7,531 nt of DNA from an uncultured Eubacterium sp. Lineage in GTDB: Bacteria; Bacillota_A; Clostridia; Lachnospirales; Lachnospiraceae. Numbering within the stretch: the first letter of the stretch is position 1; every line of letters begins with the position of its first letter. The stretch is from NCBI GenBank assembly GCA_948468465.1, contig CAOKJJ010000212.1, forward strand, positions 1-7,531, given 5' to 3'. The notes beneath the pieces were generated by a model. It searched no databases and was not told where the DNA came from. It saw only the letters and a program-made list of their open reading frames with translations. Position numbers and translations under genes: made by a program. Shown piece by piece: positions 1 to 6,026 of this stretch.

Positions 1-7
1 TGCTTCA

Positions 8-107
8 CACTTTGTACCCATAGGGCATGATATGGAGAATTTATCCCAAATTTATGAGGCATAGCGGGCTATGTTGATTAAATTTGGGATGAATTATCCG
101 CAAAGTG
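8..107. repeat. Long imperfect inverted repeat (structured element, possible MITE or IS relic)
   Basis: The two halves of this stretch are nearly complementary. Bases 38-54 pair with 79-95 (a perfect 12-bp core at 43-54/79-90, with one wobble at 42/91), 34-36 pair with 97-99, an inner 6-bp stem pairs 60-65 with 68-73, and an outer 7-bp stem pairs 8-14 with 101-107. The unpaired left segment between the outer and main stems contains CCC-ATA-GGG (17-25), which could form a small side hairpin. There is no open reading frame here. The element lies beyond the terminator of the minus-strand operon, so it is not obviously the leader or tail of any visible gene. It may extend past the left edge. Candidate explanations are a miniature inverted-repeat transposable element, an intergenic repeat family, or a structured RNA. 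The pairing is seen directly; its identity is inferred. Confidence 0.6.
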
Positions 108-151
108 GGGAGTGCAGATCGCGGGAATGATTTTTCAAACACGCTCTAGCA

Positions 152-188
152 TAAAAAATACCGCAACCCCTTGAGATTGCGGTATTTT
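152..188 (-). terminator. Rho-independent terminator of the NifU-like/GGGtGRT unit
   Basis: A perfect 12-bp stem pairs 155-166 with 177-188 around a 10-base loop. Read on the minus strand, the second arm runs into six consecutive T residues (158-153). It begins 34 bases after the GGGtGRT stop codon, as expected for the end of this transcript. Confidence 0.9.
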
Positions 189-222
189 CAAGCCTTTCAG
201 CATATTCATTTATAAAGCCTGT

Positions 223-1233
223 TTAGAACTTCCCAGCGTTCGCTGCTTCCTCCACGGAAACGGCAACCGCAACAGTAGCGCCTACCATCGGGTTATTGCC
301 CATTCCGATCAGACCCATCATTTCAACATGGGCTGGTACCGATGAAGAACCTGCAAACTGAGCATCTGAATGCATACGTCCCATCGTATCTGTCATACCA
401 TAGGAAGCCGGGCCTGCTGCCATATTATCCGGATGAAGGGTACGTCCTGTACCGCCGCCGGATGCTACGGAGAAGTATTTCTTACCCTGTTCGTTGCATT
501 CTTTTTTGTATGTACCTGCTACCGGATGCTGGAAACGTGTCGGGTTCGTAGAATTACCAGTAATGGATACGCCTACGTTTTCATGATGCATAATTGCAAC
601 ACCTTCCTGTACATCATCCGCACCATAGCATTTTACTGAAGCACGCAGTCCTTCAGAATAAGGTTTTTCATAAATAACGTTCAGTTTTGCTTCTTTATAA
701 TCATATTGTGTCTCAACAAAGGTAAATCCATTAATACGGGAAATAATCTGTGCAGCGTCTTTTCCAAGACCATTTAAAATAACGCGCAGAGGCTGTTTAC
801 GCACCTTGTTTGCTTTTTCAGCAATACCGATCGCTCCTTCTGCAGCTGCAAAAGATTCATGTCCTGCTAAAAAGCAGAAACATTCTGTCTCTTCTTCCAA
901 TAACATTTTACCTAAATTACCATGTCCAAGACCTACTTTTCTGTGATCCGCAACAGATCCCGGAATACAAAATGCCTGCAGACCTTCACCTATAGCCGCA
1001 GCAGCGTCCGCAGCTTTTCTGCAGCCTTTCTTAATCGCGATTGCAGCGCCTACTGTATATGCCCAACATGCATTTTCGAAGCAGATCGGCTGGATTTTCT
1101 TTACCTGTTCGTATACGTCCAGTCCAGCATCCTTCGTGATTTTCTCAGCTTCTTCAATAGAGCTGATGCCGTAGTTGTTTAATACAGCGTTAATCTGGTC
1201 AATTCTTCTTTCATATGATTCAAATAATGCCAT
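223..1233 (-). CDS. GGGtGRT family protein (function unknown)
   Basis: This 336-residue protein carries the signature that names the GGGtGRT family: GGGTGRTLHPDNM at residues 259-271, followed by a glycine- and methionine-rich conserved tail (about 272-325) containing MGRMHSDAQFAG and MGLIGMGNNPMVGA. It has no signal peptide. Alanine/glycine-rich segments (60-82, 124-140) look like buried helices rather than clear membrane spans, so it is probably cytoplasmic. Eight cysteines are scattered (51, 56, 71, 89, 118, 120, 202, 246), with C118/C120 as a CxC pair. The start ATG is preceded by GGGAGA 10 bases upstream. The gene follows the NifU-like gene after 20 bases, so the two are almost certainly co-transcribed, and a terminator follows. 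From family knowledge, these proteins occur mostly in anaerobes and are often beside a NifU-like protein; no reaction is established to my knowledge. A role in Fe-S or sulfur handling is inferred from the partner only. Confidence 0.9.
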   Translation of the reverse strand: MALFESYERRIDQINAVLNNYGISSIEEAEKITKDAGLDVYEQVKKIQPICFENACWAYTVGAAIAIKKGCRKAADAAAAIGEGLQAFCIPGSVADHRKVGLGHGNLGKMLLEEETECFCFLAGHESFAAAEGAIGIAEKANKVRKQPLRVILNGLGKDAAQIISRINGFTFVETQYDYKEAKLNVIYEKPYSEGLRASVKCYGADDVQEGVAIMHHENVGVSITGNSTNPTRFQHPVAGTYKKECNEQGKKYFSVASGGGTGRTLHPDNMAAGPASYGMTDTMGRMHSDAQFAGSSSVPAHVEMMGLIGMGNNPMVGATVAVAVSVEEAANAGKF

Positions 1234-1253
1234 GATTTTTCGTTCTCCCTTCC

Positions 1254-1946
1254 TTACTCTACTCTCGGATCAATAATCTTCGCAGCATCCGCTACACGTC
1301 CGTACTGTCCTTTCGCCTTTTCCCAGGCTGTGTTAGGATCATCGCCTTTTTTAATAAAGTCAGTCATTTTGCCAAGAGAAACGAACTGATATCCGATTAC
1401 TTCGTCGTTTTCGTCCAAAGCAATACCGGTTACATAACCTTCTGCCATTTCCAGATAACGGACACCTTTTTCTTTTGTTGCAAACATTGTACCAACCTGG
1501 GAACGAAGTCCTTTACCCAGATCTTCCAGTCCTGCGCCAATTGCAAGGCCGTCATCGGAAAATGCACTCTGCGTACGTCCATAAACGATCTGTAAGAACA
1601 GCTCTCTCATTGCCGTATTAATTGCATCACATACAAGGTCCGTATTCAGTGCTTCCAGTATTGTCTTACCCTGTAAGATTTCTGCTGCCATTGCTGCGGA
1701 ATGTGTCATGCCAGAGCATCCAAGAGTTTCAATGAGAGCCTCTTCGATAATGCCGTTCTTTACATTCAAAGTCAGCTTGCAGGCGCCCTGCTGCGGTGCA
1801 CACCAGCCTACCCCGTGTGTAAAACCGGAAATATCTTCAATTTTTTTAGAATGTACCCATTTCCCTTCTTCCGGGATTGGAGCCGGCTCGTGCTTTGCAC
1901 CCTTAGCTACCGGACACATGTTTTGAACTTCGTGTGTGTAAATCAT
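1254..1946 (-). CDS. NifU/IscU-like iron-sulfur scaffold-type protein
   Basis: This 230-residue protein contains a region like the N-terminal scaffold domain of NifU/IscU. Residues 56-100 follow the fold's pattern: KLTLNVKNGIIEEA, then the conserved Gly-Cys turn ETLGCSGM (C77), then SAAMAAEILQGKTILEAL, matching the GC-x-A/S and GKT-EAL elements of IscU. C49, C56 and C106 are the other candidate ligands, but their spacing does not match the three-cysteine IscU set exactly, and an N-terminal extension (1-40) includes C11. The C-terminal part (about 160-230) is outside the classic domain. AAAGGAG (1954-1960) sits 7 bases before the ATG, supporting this start. It is the first gene of a two-gene unit with the GGGtGRT protein. 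Cluster assembly or carriage is the likely role. No cysteine desulfurase lies in the window, so it may be a specialised carrier rather than the housekeeping scaffold. Confidence 0.83.
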   Translation of the reverse strand: MIYTHEVQNMCPVAKGAKHEPAPIPEEGKWVHSKKIEDISGFTHGVGWCAPQQGACKLTLNVKNGIIEEALIETLGCSGMTHSAAMAAEILQGKTILEALNTDLVCDAINTAMRELFLQIVYGRTQSAFSDDGLAIGAGLEDLGKGLRSQVGTMFATKEKGVRYLEMAEGYVTGIALDENDEVIGYQFVSLGKMTDFIKKGDDPNTAWEKAKGQYGRVADAAKIIDPRVE

Positions 1947-2107
1947 TTTAAGACTCCTTTCAATTAGATAAATGATGCCAGCAGGAAGCTGCTGCTTTTC
2001 TGCTGAGTTGGTAACATGTTGGACTAATGTTGCTCAACATACTGCATATATTTTCGCATATTTCGTCGAATAAGTCTAGTCCTTTTCCACAAAAATATTC
2101 GCAATAA
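1947..2107 (-). promoter_or_regulatory. Leader/control region upstream of the NifU-like gene
   Basis: This 161-base gap separates the activation-like gene from the NifU-like/GGGtGRT pair. On the plus strand, the motif GTTG occurs at 2007, 2018 and 2029, exactly 11 bp apart and so on one face of the helix, and the last copy forms an inverted repeat with CAACAT (2027-2032/2035-2040). Nearer the gene, CAGCAG-GAAG-CTGCTG (1979-1994) can form a compact hairpin. I see no convincing -35/-10 pair and no hairpin with a T tract, so this could be either a separate promoter region with an operator or a read-through spacer. The repeats are seen; regulator binding is inferred. Confidence 0.4.
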
Positions 2108-2722
2108 TTATCTCTCTGCCATTCTATTTGAACAGTTAAGACTGCTGCATCCAACACATATACCTCTGCACCTGATTTTTTCATCCTGCGTCAGTTCTGC
2201 GATAAATGCAACGCTCTTTTTCGGCAGCATGCAAAAAGATGAATTACAGACAATCAACGGCGTAAATGATTTTAACAATTCGGGCAGCATCTCTAAAGGA
2301 AAATCATCCTCACTTCCAGGAAAATGGTATCTTGCGACATGCCATTTTGTATTTTTTCTGATATAACGATTATAAGCAGCATATCCCTGCAATAGAAGTT
2401 CGCTTGCCAGTACCTCAATCATATAGCTTTGCGGCAGCAGCTGCCTATCGTTATACCTTTCCTGTAAACAATCTATGCCATTGCCTAAAGACATAACAAC
2501 TTGTTCCTGCAGCACGCTATGCAATTTACTTTGATATGGATTTTTTCCTGAAAATGCCCTTCTCTCCCAAAAGGCTTCTTCACGTATCAATGGCAGCATT
2601 TCTTCAGCCACTGCCTGGAATTCAAGCGCCTGTGTTTTATCATAATGAAATTTTTTGCGTACCCCCTCTAAAAAAGCAGGCGACAAAAATTTGTCCAATA
2701 CATCTGGAAAAAACGCTGCCAT
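2108..2722 (-). CDS. Divergent cobalamin-dependent methionine synthase activation-domain-like protein
   Basis: This 204-residue protein resembles the stand-alone proteins of Clostridia that match the C-terminal reactivation domain of MetH. The supporting stretch is residues 127-176: an R-x(n)-G segment (RYHFPGSEDDFPLEM), then a spacer, then the MLPKKSVAFIAEL block that corresponds to the P-K-S-V-x-A/F-I motif of these proteins. A C-terminal cysteine cluster follows (C185, C189, C192, C197: Cx3Cx2Cx4C, then NR), like the CxxCxxxxC tail of clostridial relatives. In MetH the domain binds AdoMet for reductive remethylation of cob(II)alamin through RxxxGY; here the spacing is one longer and Tyr is Ser (G136-S137), so AdoMet binding is doubtful. 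The start is placed at the ATG with AGGAGG 7 bases upstream (2730-2735); a longer frame from 2773 has no ribosome binding site. It follows the ABC permease by 98 bases. No metH is visible. Confidence 0.68.
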   Translation of the reverse strand: MAAFFPDVLDKFLSPAFLEGVRKKFHYDKTQALEFQAVAEEMLPLIREEAFWERRAFSGKNPYQSKLHSVLQEQVVMSLGNGIDCLQERYNDRQLLPQSYMIEVLASELLLQGYAAYNRYIRKNTKWHVARYHFPGSEDDFPLEMLPELLKSFTPLIVCNSSFCMLPKKSVAFIAELTQDEKIRCRGICVGCSSLNCSNRMAER

Positions 2723-2729
2723 TCGATTT

Positions 2730-2735
2730 CCTCCT
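2730..2735 (-). promoter_or_regulatory. Ribosome binding site fixing the activation-like gene start
   Basis: The perfect AGGAGG on the minus strand lies 7 bases before the ATG at 2722. The upstream in-frame ATG at 2773 has only weak purines before it, so the shorter protein is preferred. Confidence 0.8.
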
Positions 2736-2736
2736 A

Positions 2737-2761
2737 TACTGCACCCATTGGTTTTGCAGTA
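2737..2761 (-). promoter_or_regulatory. Small hairpin next to the ribosome binding site
   Basis: TACTGCA (2737-2743) and TGCAGTA (2755-2761) are perfect 7-bp complements separated by 11 bases. They end one base before the AGGAGG of the activation-like gene. In RNA this could affect translation initiation; in DNA it could be an operator. There is no T tract, so it is not a terminator. Confidence 0.35.
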
Positions 2762-2763
2762 AT

Positions 2764-2792
2764 ACTGTATCATAAACGTACCGTTAGCGCAA
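2764..2792 (-). promoter_or_regulatory. Possible internal promoter before the activation-like gene
   Basis: On the minus strand, TTGCGC (2792-2787) is followed after 17 bases by TACAGT (2769-2764), which has a TG one base upstream (extended -10 form). Both boxes are imperfect. It would allow transcription of the activation-like gene independently of the ABC genes. Confidence 0.3.
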
Positions 2793-2820
2793 TGCTGATT
2801 GTGCGCCCATTAGCCTGCAT

Positions 2821-3621
2821 TTACACAGATTTTTTCTGATACAGTTTTTCAAGCTGGTCAAGTATTAAATAAAGACCCATGGCAATGATACAGAGGATCA
2901 GAATAGATAAAATGACCCAGTCCATTTTAAATACCTGGCTTCCATATATAATTAAATATCCAAGCCCCTGTCTGGCTGCAATAAACTCGCCAATAATAAC
3001 CCCAACCAGGCACAGCCCGATATTTACTTTCATAATACTGAACAGATTTGGGATATTTGCCGGCAAAACCACTTTATACAGGGCGTCTTTTTGCGTGCCT
3101 GTAAGCGTATAGATCAGCTTGATTTTTTCCTCGTCCACTTCCATAAATCCTGTGTAAAGATTCATAATAGAACCAAATACAGCAACAGACATTCCAGTTA
3201 ATATAATCGTCTTATAATTTGCTCCCAGCCATACGATCAATAACGGTGCCAACGCGGATTTCGGCAGGCTGTTCAGCATTACCATATATGGCTCCAGCAC
3301 TCTGGAAAAAGTCCGGCTCTTCCATAGCAGCACTGCAAAAATCAGGCTGACTGCAATAACCAGTACAAAGCTTGCTAACGTTTCAAATAATGTAATGCCG
3401 ATATGTCCGGTCAGCCCTTCTTCTGTTAGCAGTCTCCAAAAACAGGCGACAAGCTTGGAAGGACTGCTGAATATAAATGAATTGATCCATTCATAACGGG
3501 CGCAAATTTCCCATGCTGCTATAAAGATCACGCATAAGCTGACTCGCCAGAATCTGACTTTTGTATCTGTACGTCTGACGGATTTAAGATACAGCTCCTG
3601 CGCTGTAAGTGATTTCTTCAT
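2821..3621 (-). CDS. ABC transporter permease, NitT/TauT (SsuC/TauC/ThiX-like) type
   Basis: This 266-residue integral membrane protein is of normal length for the binding-protein-dependent permease family (BPD_transp_1). Hydrophobic segments at about 24-41, 76-100, 111-133, 137-158, 196-216 and 236-257 suggest six membrane spans. The cytoplasmic coupling loop (EAA loop) lies around 169-190, with the pattern TLTGTQKDALYKVVLPANIP, through which the permease contacts the ATPase. The segment GEFIAARQGLGYLI (211-224) is typical of sulfonate/taurine/nitrate/thiamine-precursor permeases. The start overlaps the 3' end of the ATPase gene by 38 bases and has AAGGAG 10 bases upstream inside that gene, which implies translational coupling. 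The substrate cannot be read from sequence, and no binding-protein gene lies in the window, so the binding protein is either elsewhere or shared. Confidence 0.92.
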   Translation of the reverse strand: MKKSLTAQELYLKSVRRTDTKVRFWRVSLCVIFIAAWEICARYEWINSFIFSSPSKLVACFWRLLTEEGLTGHIGITLFETLASFVLVIAVSLIFAVLLWKSRTFSRVLEPYMVMLNSLPKSALAPLLIVWLGANYKTIILTGMSVAVFGSIMNLYTGFMEVDEEKIKLIYTLTGTQKDALYKVVLPANIPNLFSIMKVNIGLCLVGVIIGEFIAARQGLGYLIIYGSQVFKMDWVILSILILCIIAMGLYLILDQLEKLYQKKSV

Positions 3622-4381
3622 CTTCGTTCATCTCCTTCCAGAGCATATTAAAATAATCTTTAAATTCATTTGTCCCGCGCCTCTTAAGCGCTGTCATATC
3701 TTTTGGAAAGGCTGTCGTAAGAATGCACTTTAAGCTGCCTGGACGCGGGCTGAGCACTAAAATACGGTCTGCCAGGCTGACAGCTTCTGACAGGTCATGC
3801 GTAACCAAAACAGCGCTTTTTTGCTCTTCACGTATAATAGAACCGATATCGTTTGCCGTATTGAGCCTTGTCTGATAGTCCAAAGCCGAAAATGGTTCGT
3901 CTAAGAGCAGCAGCATGGGCCTTAACACAAGCGTGCGGATCAATGCCGCCCGCTGACGCATGCCGCCGGACAGTTCAGACGGCTTTTTCTTTCTGAACTC
4001 ATACAAGCCATATTTTTGCAGCAGATGTTCGGCGTACTGTTTTGTCTGCGATGTCAGTTTTTTTTGAATTTCCAGGCCGAGATAAATGTTCTTTTCAATA
4101 CTGCGCCAGTCAAACAGGTGGTCTTTTTGCAGCATATAGCCAATGGAACAGACCGCTTCTTTGGACAGCGGTTCTCCCTGGAACAAAATCTCTCCCTGTT
4201 CCGGTTCCGTCAGATGGCAGATCATATTTAATAATGTAGATTTTCCGCAGCCGCTTGGCCCGACAATCGCAAGAAATTCTCCGGCTGCAAGCGTAAAGCT
4301 GATATCCGATAACGCAAGCGTTTCGCCGCCTACGGAATGATAAGAATAAGATACATGTTGAAATTCCAGCAGATGAGACAT
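3584..4381 (-). CDS. ABC transporter ATP-binding protein, NitT/TauT (SsuB/TauB-like) type
   Basis: This 265-residue ATPase powers import with the downstream permease. All nucleotide-binding motifs are present and intact: Walker A GPSGCGKST (41-49), Q-loop Gln (Q85, in GYMLQKDHLFDW), signature LSGGM (137-141), Walker B LLLLDEP (157-163, with D161 and catalytic E162), and the switch His in VTHD (H195). The QKDHLFDWRS stretch resembles the Q-loop region of SsuB/TauB-type ATPases. The start is placed at the ATG (codon MSHLLEF) because GGGAGG lies 7 bases before it. The longer frame begins at a TTG that itself overlaps this ribosome binding site and is unlikely to be used. The gene is first in its operon, behind a promoter with an overlapping inverted repeat. 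Confidence 0.93.
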   Translation of the reverse strand: MSHLLEFQHVSYSYHSVGGETLALSDISFTLAAGEFLAIVGPSGCGKSTLLNMICHLTEPEQGEILFQGEPLSKEAVCSIGYMLQKDHLFDWRSIEKNIYLGLEIQKKLTSQTKQYAEHLLQKYGLYEFRKKKPSELSGGMRQRAALIRTLVLRPMLLLLDEPFSALDYQTRLNTANDIGSIIREEQKSAVLVTHDLSEAVSLADRILVLSPRPGSLKCILTTAFPKDMTALKRRGTNEFKDYFNMLWKEMNEDEEITYSAGAVS

Positions 4382-4388
4382 ATCATTT

Positions 4389-4394
4389 CCTCCC
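4389..4394 (-). promoter_or_regulatory. Ribosome binding site fixing the ATPase start
   Basis: GGGAGG on the minus strand is 7 bases upstream of the ATG at 4381. It lies within the first codons of the longer TTG-started frame, which argues against that start. Confidence 0.85.
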
Positions 4395-4440
4395 AAAAGA
4401 TTATGTATCCATTTAAAATTATTTTCAGATTTAAATATGT

Positions 4441-4473
4441 TATATATTGATTTGTAAAGAAATAATCAATATA
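4441..4473 (-). promoter_or_regulatory. Candidate promoter with overlapping inverted-repeat operator for the ABC operon
   Basis: On the minus strand, TTGATT (4469-4464) and TATATA (4446-4441) are separated by 17 bases and form a plausible sigma-A promoter about 50 bases before the ribosome binding site. A perfect 10-bp inverted repeat, TATATTGATT (4443-4452) and AATCAATATA (4464-4473) with an 11-base spacer, covers both boxes. A dimeric repressor bound there would block RNA polymerase. A second TATAAT (4524-4519) lies farther upstream but lacks a good -35. The 5' leader is too short for a known large riboswitch. Confidence 0.5.
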
Positions 4474-4550
4474 ATAAATCTATATATATTTTTATAAGTA
4501 CAAAAAAGTGTTTGCCTTATTATATGAAAAATAAAATGACTGGTTACATG

Positions 4551-4588
4551 CAAAAATAAGCACATGATATTTTACATCATGTGCTTAT
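4551..4588 (-). terminator. Rho-independent terminator after the TrpB2 gene
   Basis: A 13-bp perfect stem (4556-4568/4576-4588) encloses a 7-base loop. On the minus strand it is followed by five T residues (4556-4552). It begins 21 bases after the trpB stop and separates this gene from the ABC operon. Confidence 0.92.
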
Positions 4589-4609
4589 AACTATTCATAT
4601 TATCCGTCA

Positions 4610-5983
4610 CTATTTATCTGTTTTTGGAAGCTTGGCCATAGATGCTGCCAGTTCCTCATCTGTTGGAATATAGTCGCTCATATCGCCATCATTGAATTTC
4701 TGATACGCATACATATCAAAGTAGCCGGTTCCGGTCAGTCCGAATACGATATTTTTTTCTTCCCCGGATTCTTTGCATTTCATCGCTTCATCTATTGCGA
4801 CTTTAATCGCATGGCTGCTCTCCGGCGCCGGGAGAATTCCTTCTACTCTTGCAAATGTCTCTGCCGCCTGGAATACTTCTGTCTGTTCCACGCTTCTTGC
4901 TTCCAGAAGGCCCTGCGCATACAGTTCGGATACGGTAGAACTCATGCCGTGGTAACGGAGTCCGCCTGCATGGTTGGCCGATGGGATAAATCCGCTTCCA
5001 AGCGTATACATTTTTGCAAGCGGACACACTTTTCCGGTATCACAGAAATCATACGCATAAGTGCCTCTTGTCAGGCTTGGGCAGGAAGCTGGTTCGACAG
5101 CAATGATTTGATAATCCGCTTCTTTGCGCAGCATTTCCCCTGCAAACGGAGAAATCAGACCGCCCAGGTTGGAGCCGCCGCCTGCGCAGCCGATAATCGT
5201 GTGTGCCTGGATGCCGTACTTATCCAAAGCCGCCTTTGTCTCCAGTCCGATAATCGACTGATGCAGCAGTACCTGTGACAGCACCGAGCCAAGTACGTAA
5301 CGGTATCCTTCCTGGCTGGTCGCTGCCTCTACCGCTTCGGATATCGCACAGCCAAGGCTTCCTGTCGTGCCTGGATATTCTTCGTTGATTTTACGGCCCA
5401 CATTTGTATCCATGGATGGGGATGGCGTCACTTTTGCGCCGTAGGTGCGCATAACTTCCCGCCGGAATGGTTTTTGCTCATAAGAACATTTTACCATATA
5501 TACCTGGCAGTCCAGATCCAGATAAGCGCACGCCATCGAAAGCGCGGTGCCCCACTGTCCGGCGCCTGTTTCCGTCGTTACGCCTTTTAATCCCTGCTGT
5601 TTTGCATAATATGCCTGTGCAATCGCAGAATTCAGCTTATGGCTGCCGGAAGTGTTATTTCCCTCAAACTTATAATAAATATGTGCCGGCGTACCCAGCT
5701 TTTCTTCCAGGCAATATGCCCTTACTAGCGGAGACGGACGGTACATTTTATAAAAATCCCGGATTTCGTTTGGGATATCGAAATAAGGCGTTGTGTCATC
5801 CAGCTCCTGCTTTGCAAGTTCACTGCAAAAAACCGCGGAAAGCTCTTCCTGCGTGATCGGATTTAATGTGGCCGGATTCAGCAGCGGCGCCGGTTTCTGT
5901 TTCATATCGGCACGCACGTTATACCATTGTTTTGGCATTTCCTGCTCTTCCAAATAAATTTTATAAGGTATTTTTTTATCCAT
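4610..5983 (-). CDS. trpB: Tryptophan synthase beta chain, TrpB2 type (PLP-dependent)
   Basis: This 457-residue PLP enzyme condenses indole with serine to give tryptophan. The Schiff-base lysine is K116 in GSHKLNSA. The catalytic glutamate loop is TETGAGQWG (137-145), with Trp where TrpB1 has His, a mark of the TrpB2 subgroup. GCAGGGSN (265-272) is the cofactor phosphate loop, and HAGGLRYHG (338-346) and PAPESSHA (385-392) are also typical. The length fits TrpB2 and is greater than TrpB1. No trpA or other trp genes are adjacent, so indole salvage or a TrpA-independent role is likely (inference). The start is placed at the ATG with AGAGGA 7 bases upstream (5991-5996). An in-frame ATG at 6025 would lie upstream of the transcription start predicted from the promoter at 6027-6055. 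The gene is monocistronic, with its own promoter and terminator. Confidence 0.93.
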   Translation of the reverse strand: MDKKIPYKIYLEEQEMPKQWYNVRADMKQKPAPLLNPATLNPITQEELSAVFCSELAKQELDDTTPYFDIPNEIRDFYKMYRPSPLVRAYCLEEKLGTPAHIYYKFEGNNTSGSHKLNSAIAQAYYAKQQGLKGVTTETGAGQWGTALSMACAYLDLDCQVYMVKCSYEQKPFRREVMRTYGAKVTPSPSMDTNVGRKINEEYPGTTGSLGCAISEAVEAATSQEGYRYVLGSVLSQVLLHQSIIGLETKAALDKYGIQAHTIIGCAGGGSNLGGLISPFAGEMLRKEADYQIIAVEPASCPSLTRGTYAYDFCDTGKVCPLAKMYTLGSGFIPSANHAGGLRYHGMSSTVSELYAQGLLEARSVEQTEVFQAAETFARVEGILPAPESSHAIKVAIDEAMKCKESGEEKNIVFGLTGTGYFDMYAYQKFNDGDMSDYIPTDEELAASMAKLPKTDK

Positions 5984-5990
5984 ACTGCAT

Positions 5991-5996
5991 TCCTCT
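5991..5996 (-). promoter_or_regulatory. Ribosome binding site fixing the TrpB2 start
   Basis: AGAGGA on the minus strand sits 7 bases before the ATG at 5983. Together with the promoter position it excludes the longer frame beginning at 6025. Confidence 0.8.
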
Positions 5997-6026
5997 TTTC
6001 TCATCGCTTTTTCAGAATCATCCATT

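Noticed and set aside
1979..1994. CAGCAG-GAAG-CTGCTG hairpin considered as a terminator for the activation-like gene.
   Set aside because: The stem is only 6 bp and no T tract follows on the minus strand; it is close to the NifU-like start and is better seen as a possible leader structure.
1960..2184. A 74-codon minus-strand frame across the end of the activation-like gene and the following gap.
   Set aside because: It starts inside the activation-like gene in another frame, has no ribosome binding site and resembles no protein I recognise; the real gene uses the overlapping frame ending at 2108.
4382..4396. A five-residue N-terminal extension of the ATPase starting at TTG.
   Set aside because: The extension is made of the ribosome binding site itself (GGGAGG), so the ATG at 4381 is the real start.
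4474..4550. The AT-rich spacer before the ABC operon considered as a riboswitch or replication-related site.
   Set aside because: I see no paired core or conserved riboswitch motif and no DnaA-box cluster; only a possible second TATAAT without a good -35 box.
4811..5278. A 155-codon plus-strand frame opposite the TrpB2 gene.
   Set aside because: It is antisense to a gene with all TrpB2 motifs intact, has an amino-acid composition typical of a shadow frame and has no promoter or ribosome binding site.
5984..6025. A 14-residue N-terminal extension of TrpB2 starting at the ATG at 6025.
   Set aside because: It lies upstream of the transcription start predicted from the TATAAT at 6027-6032 and has no ribosome binding site, and TrpB2 similarity begins after it.
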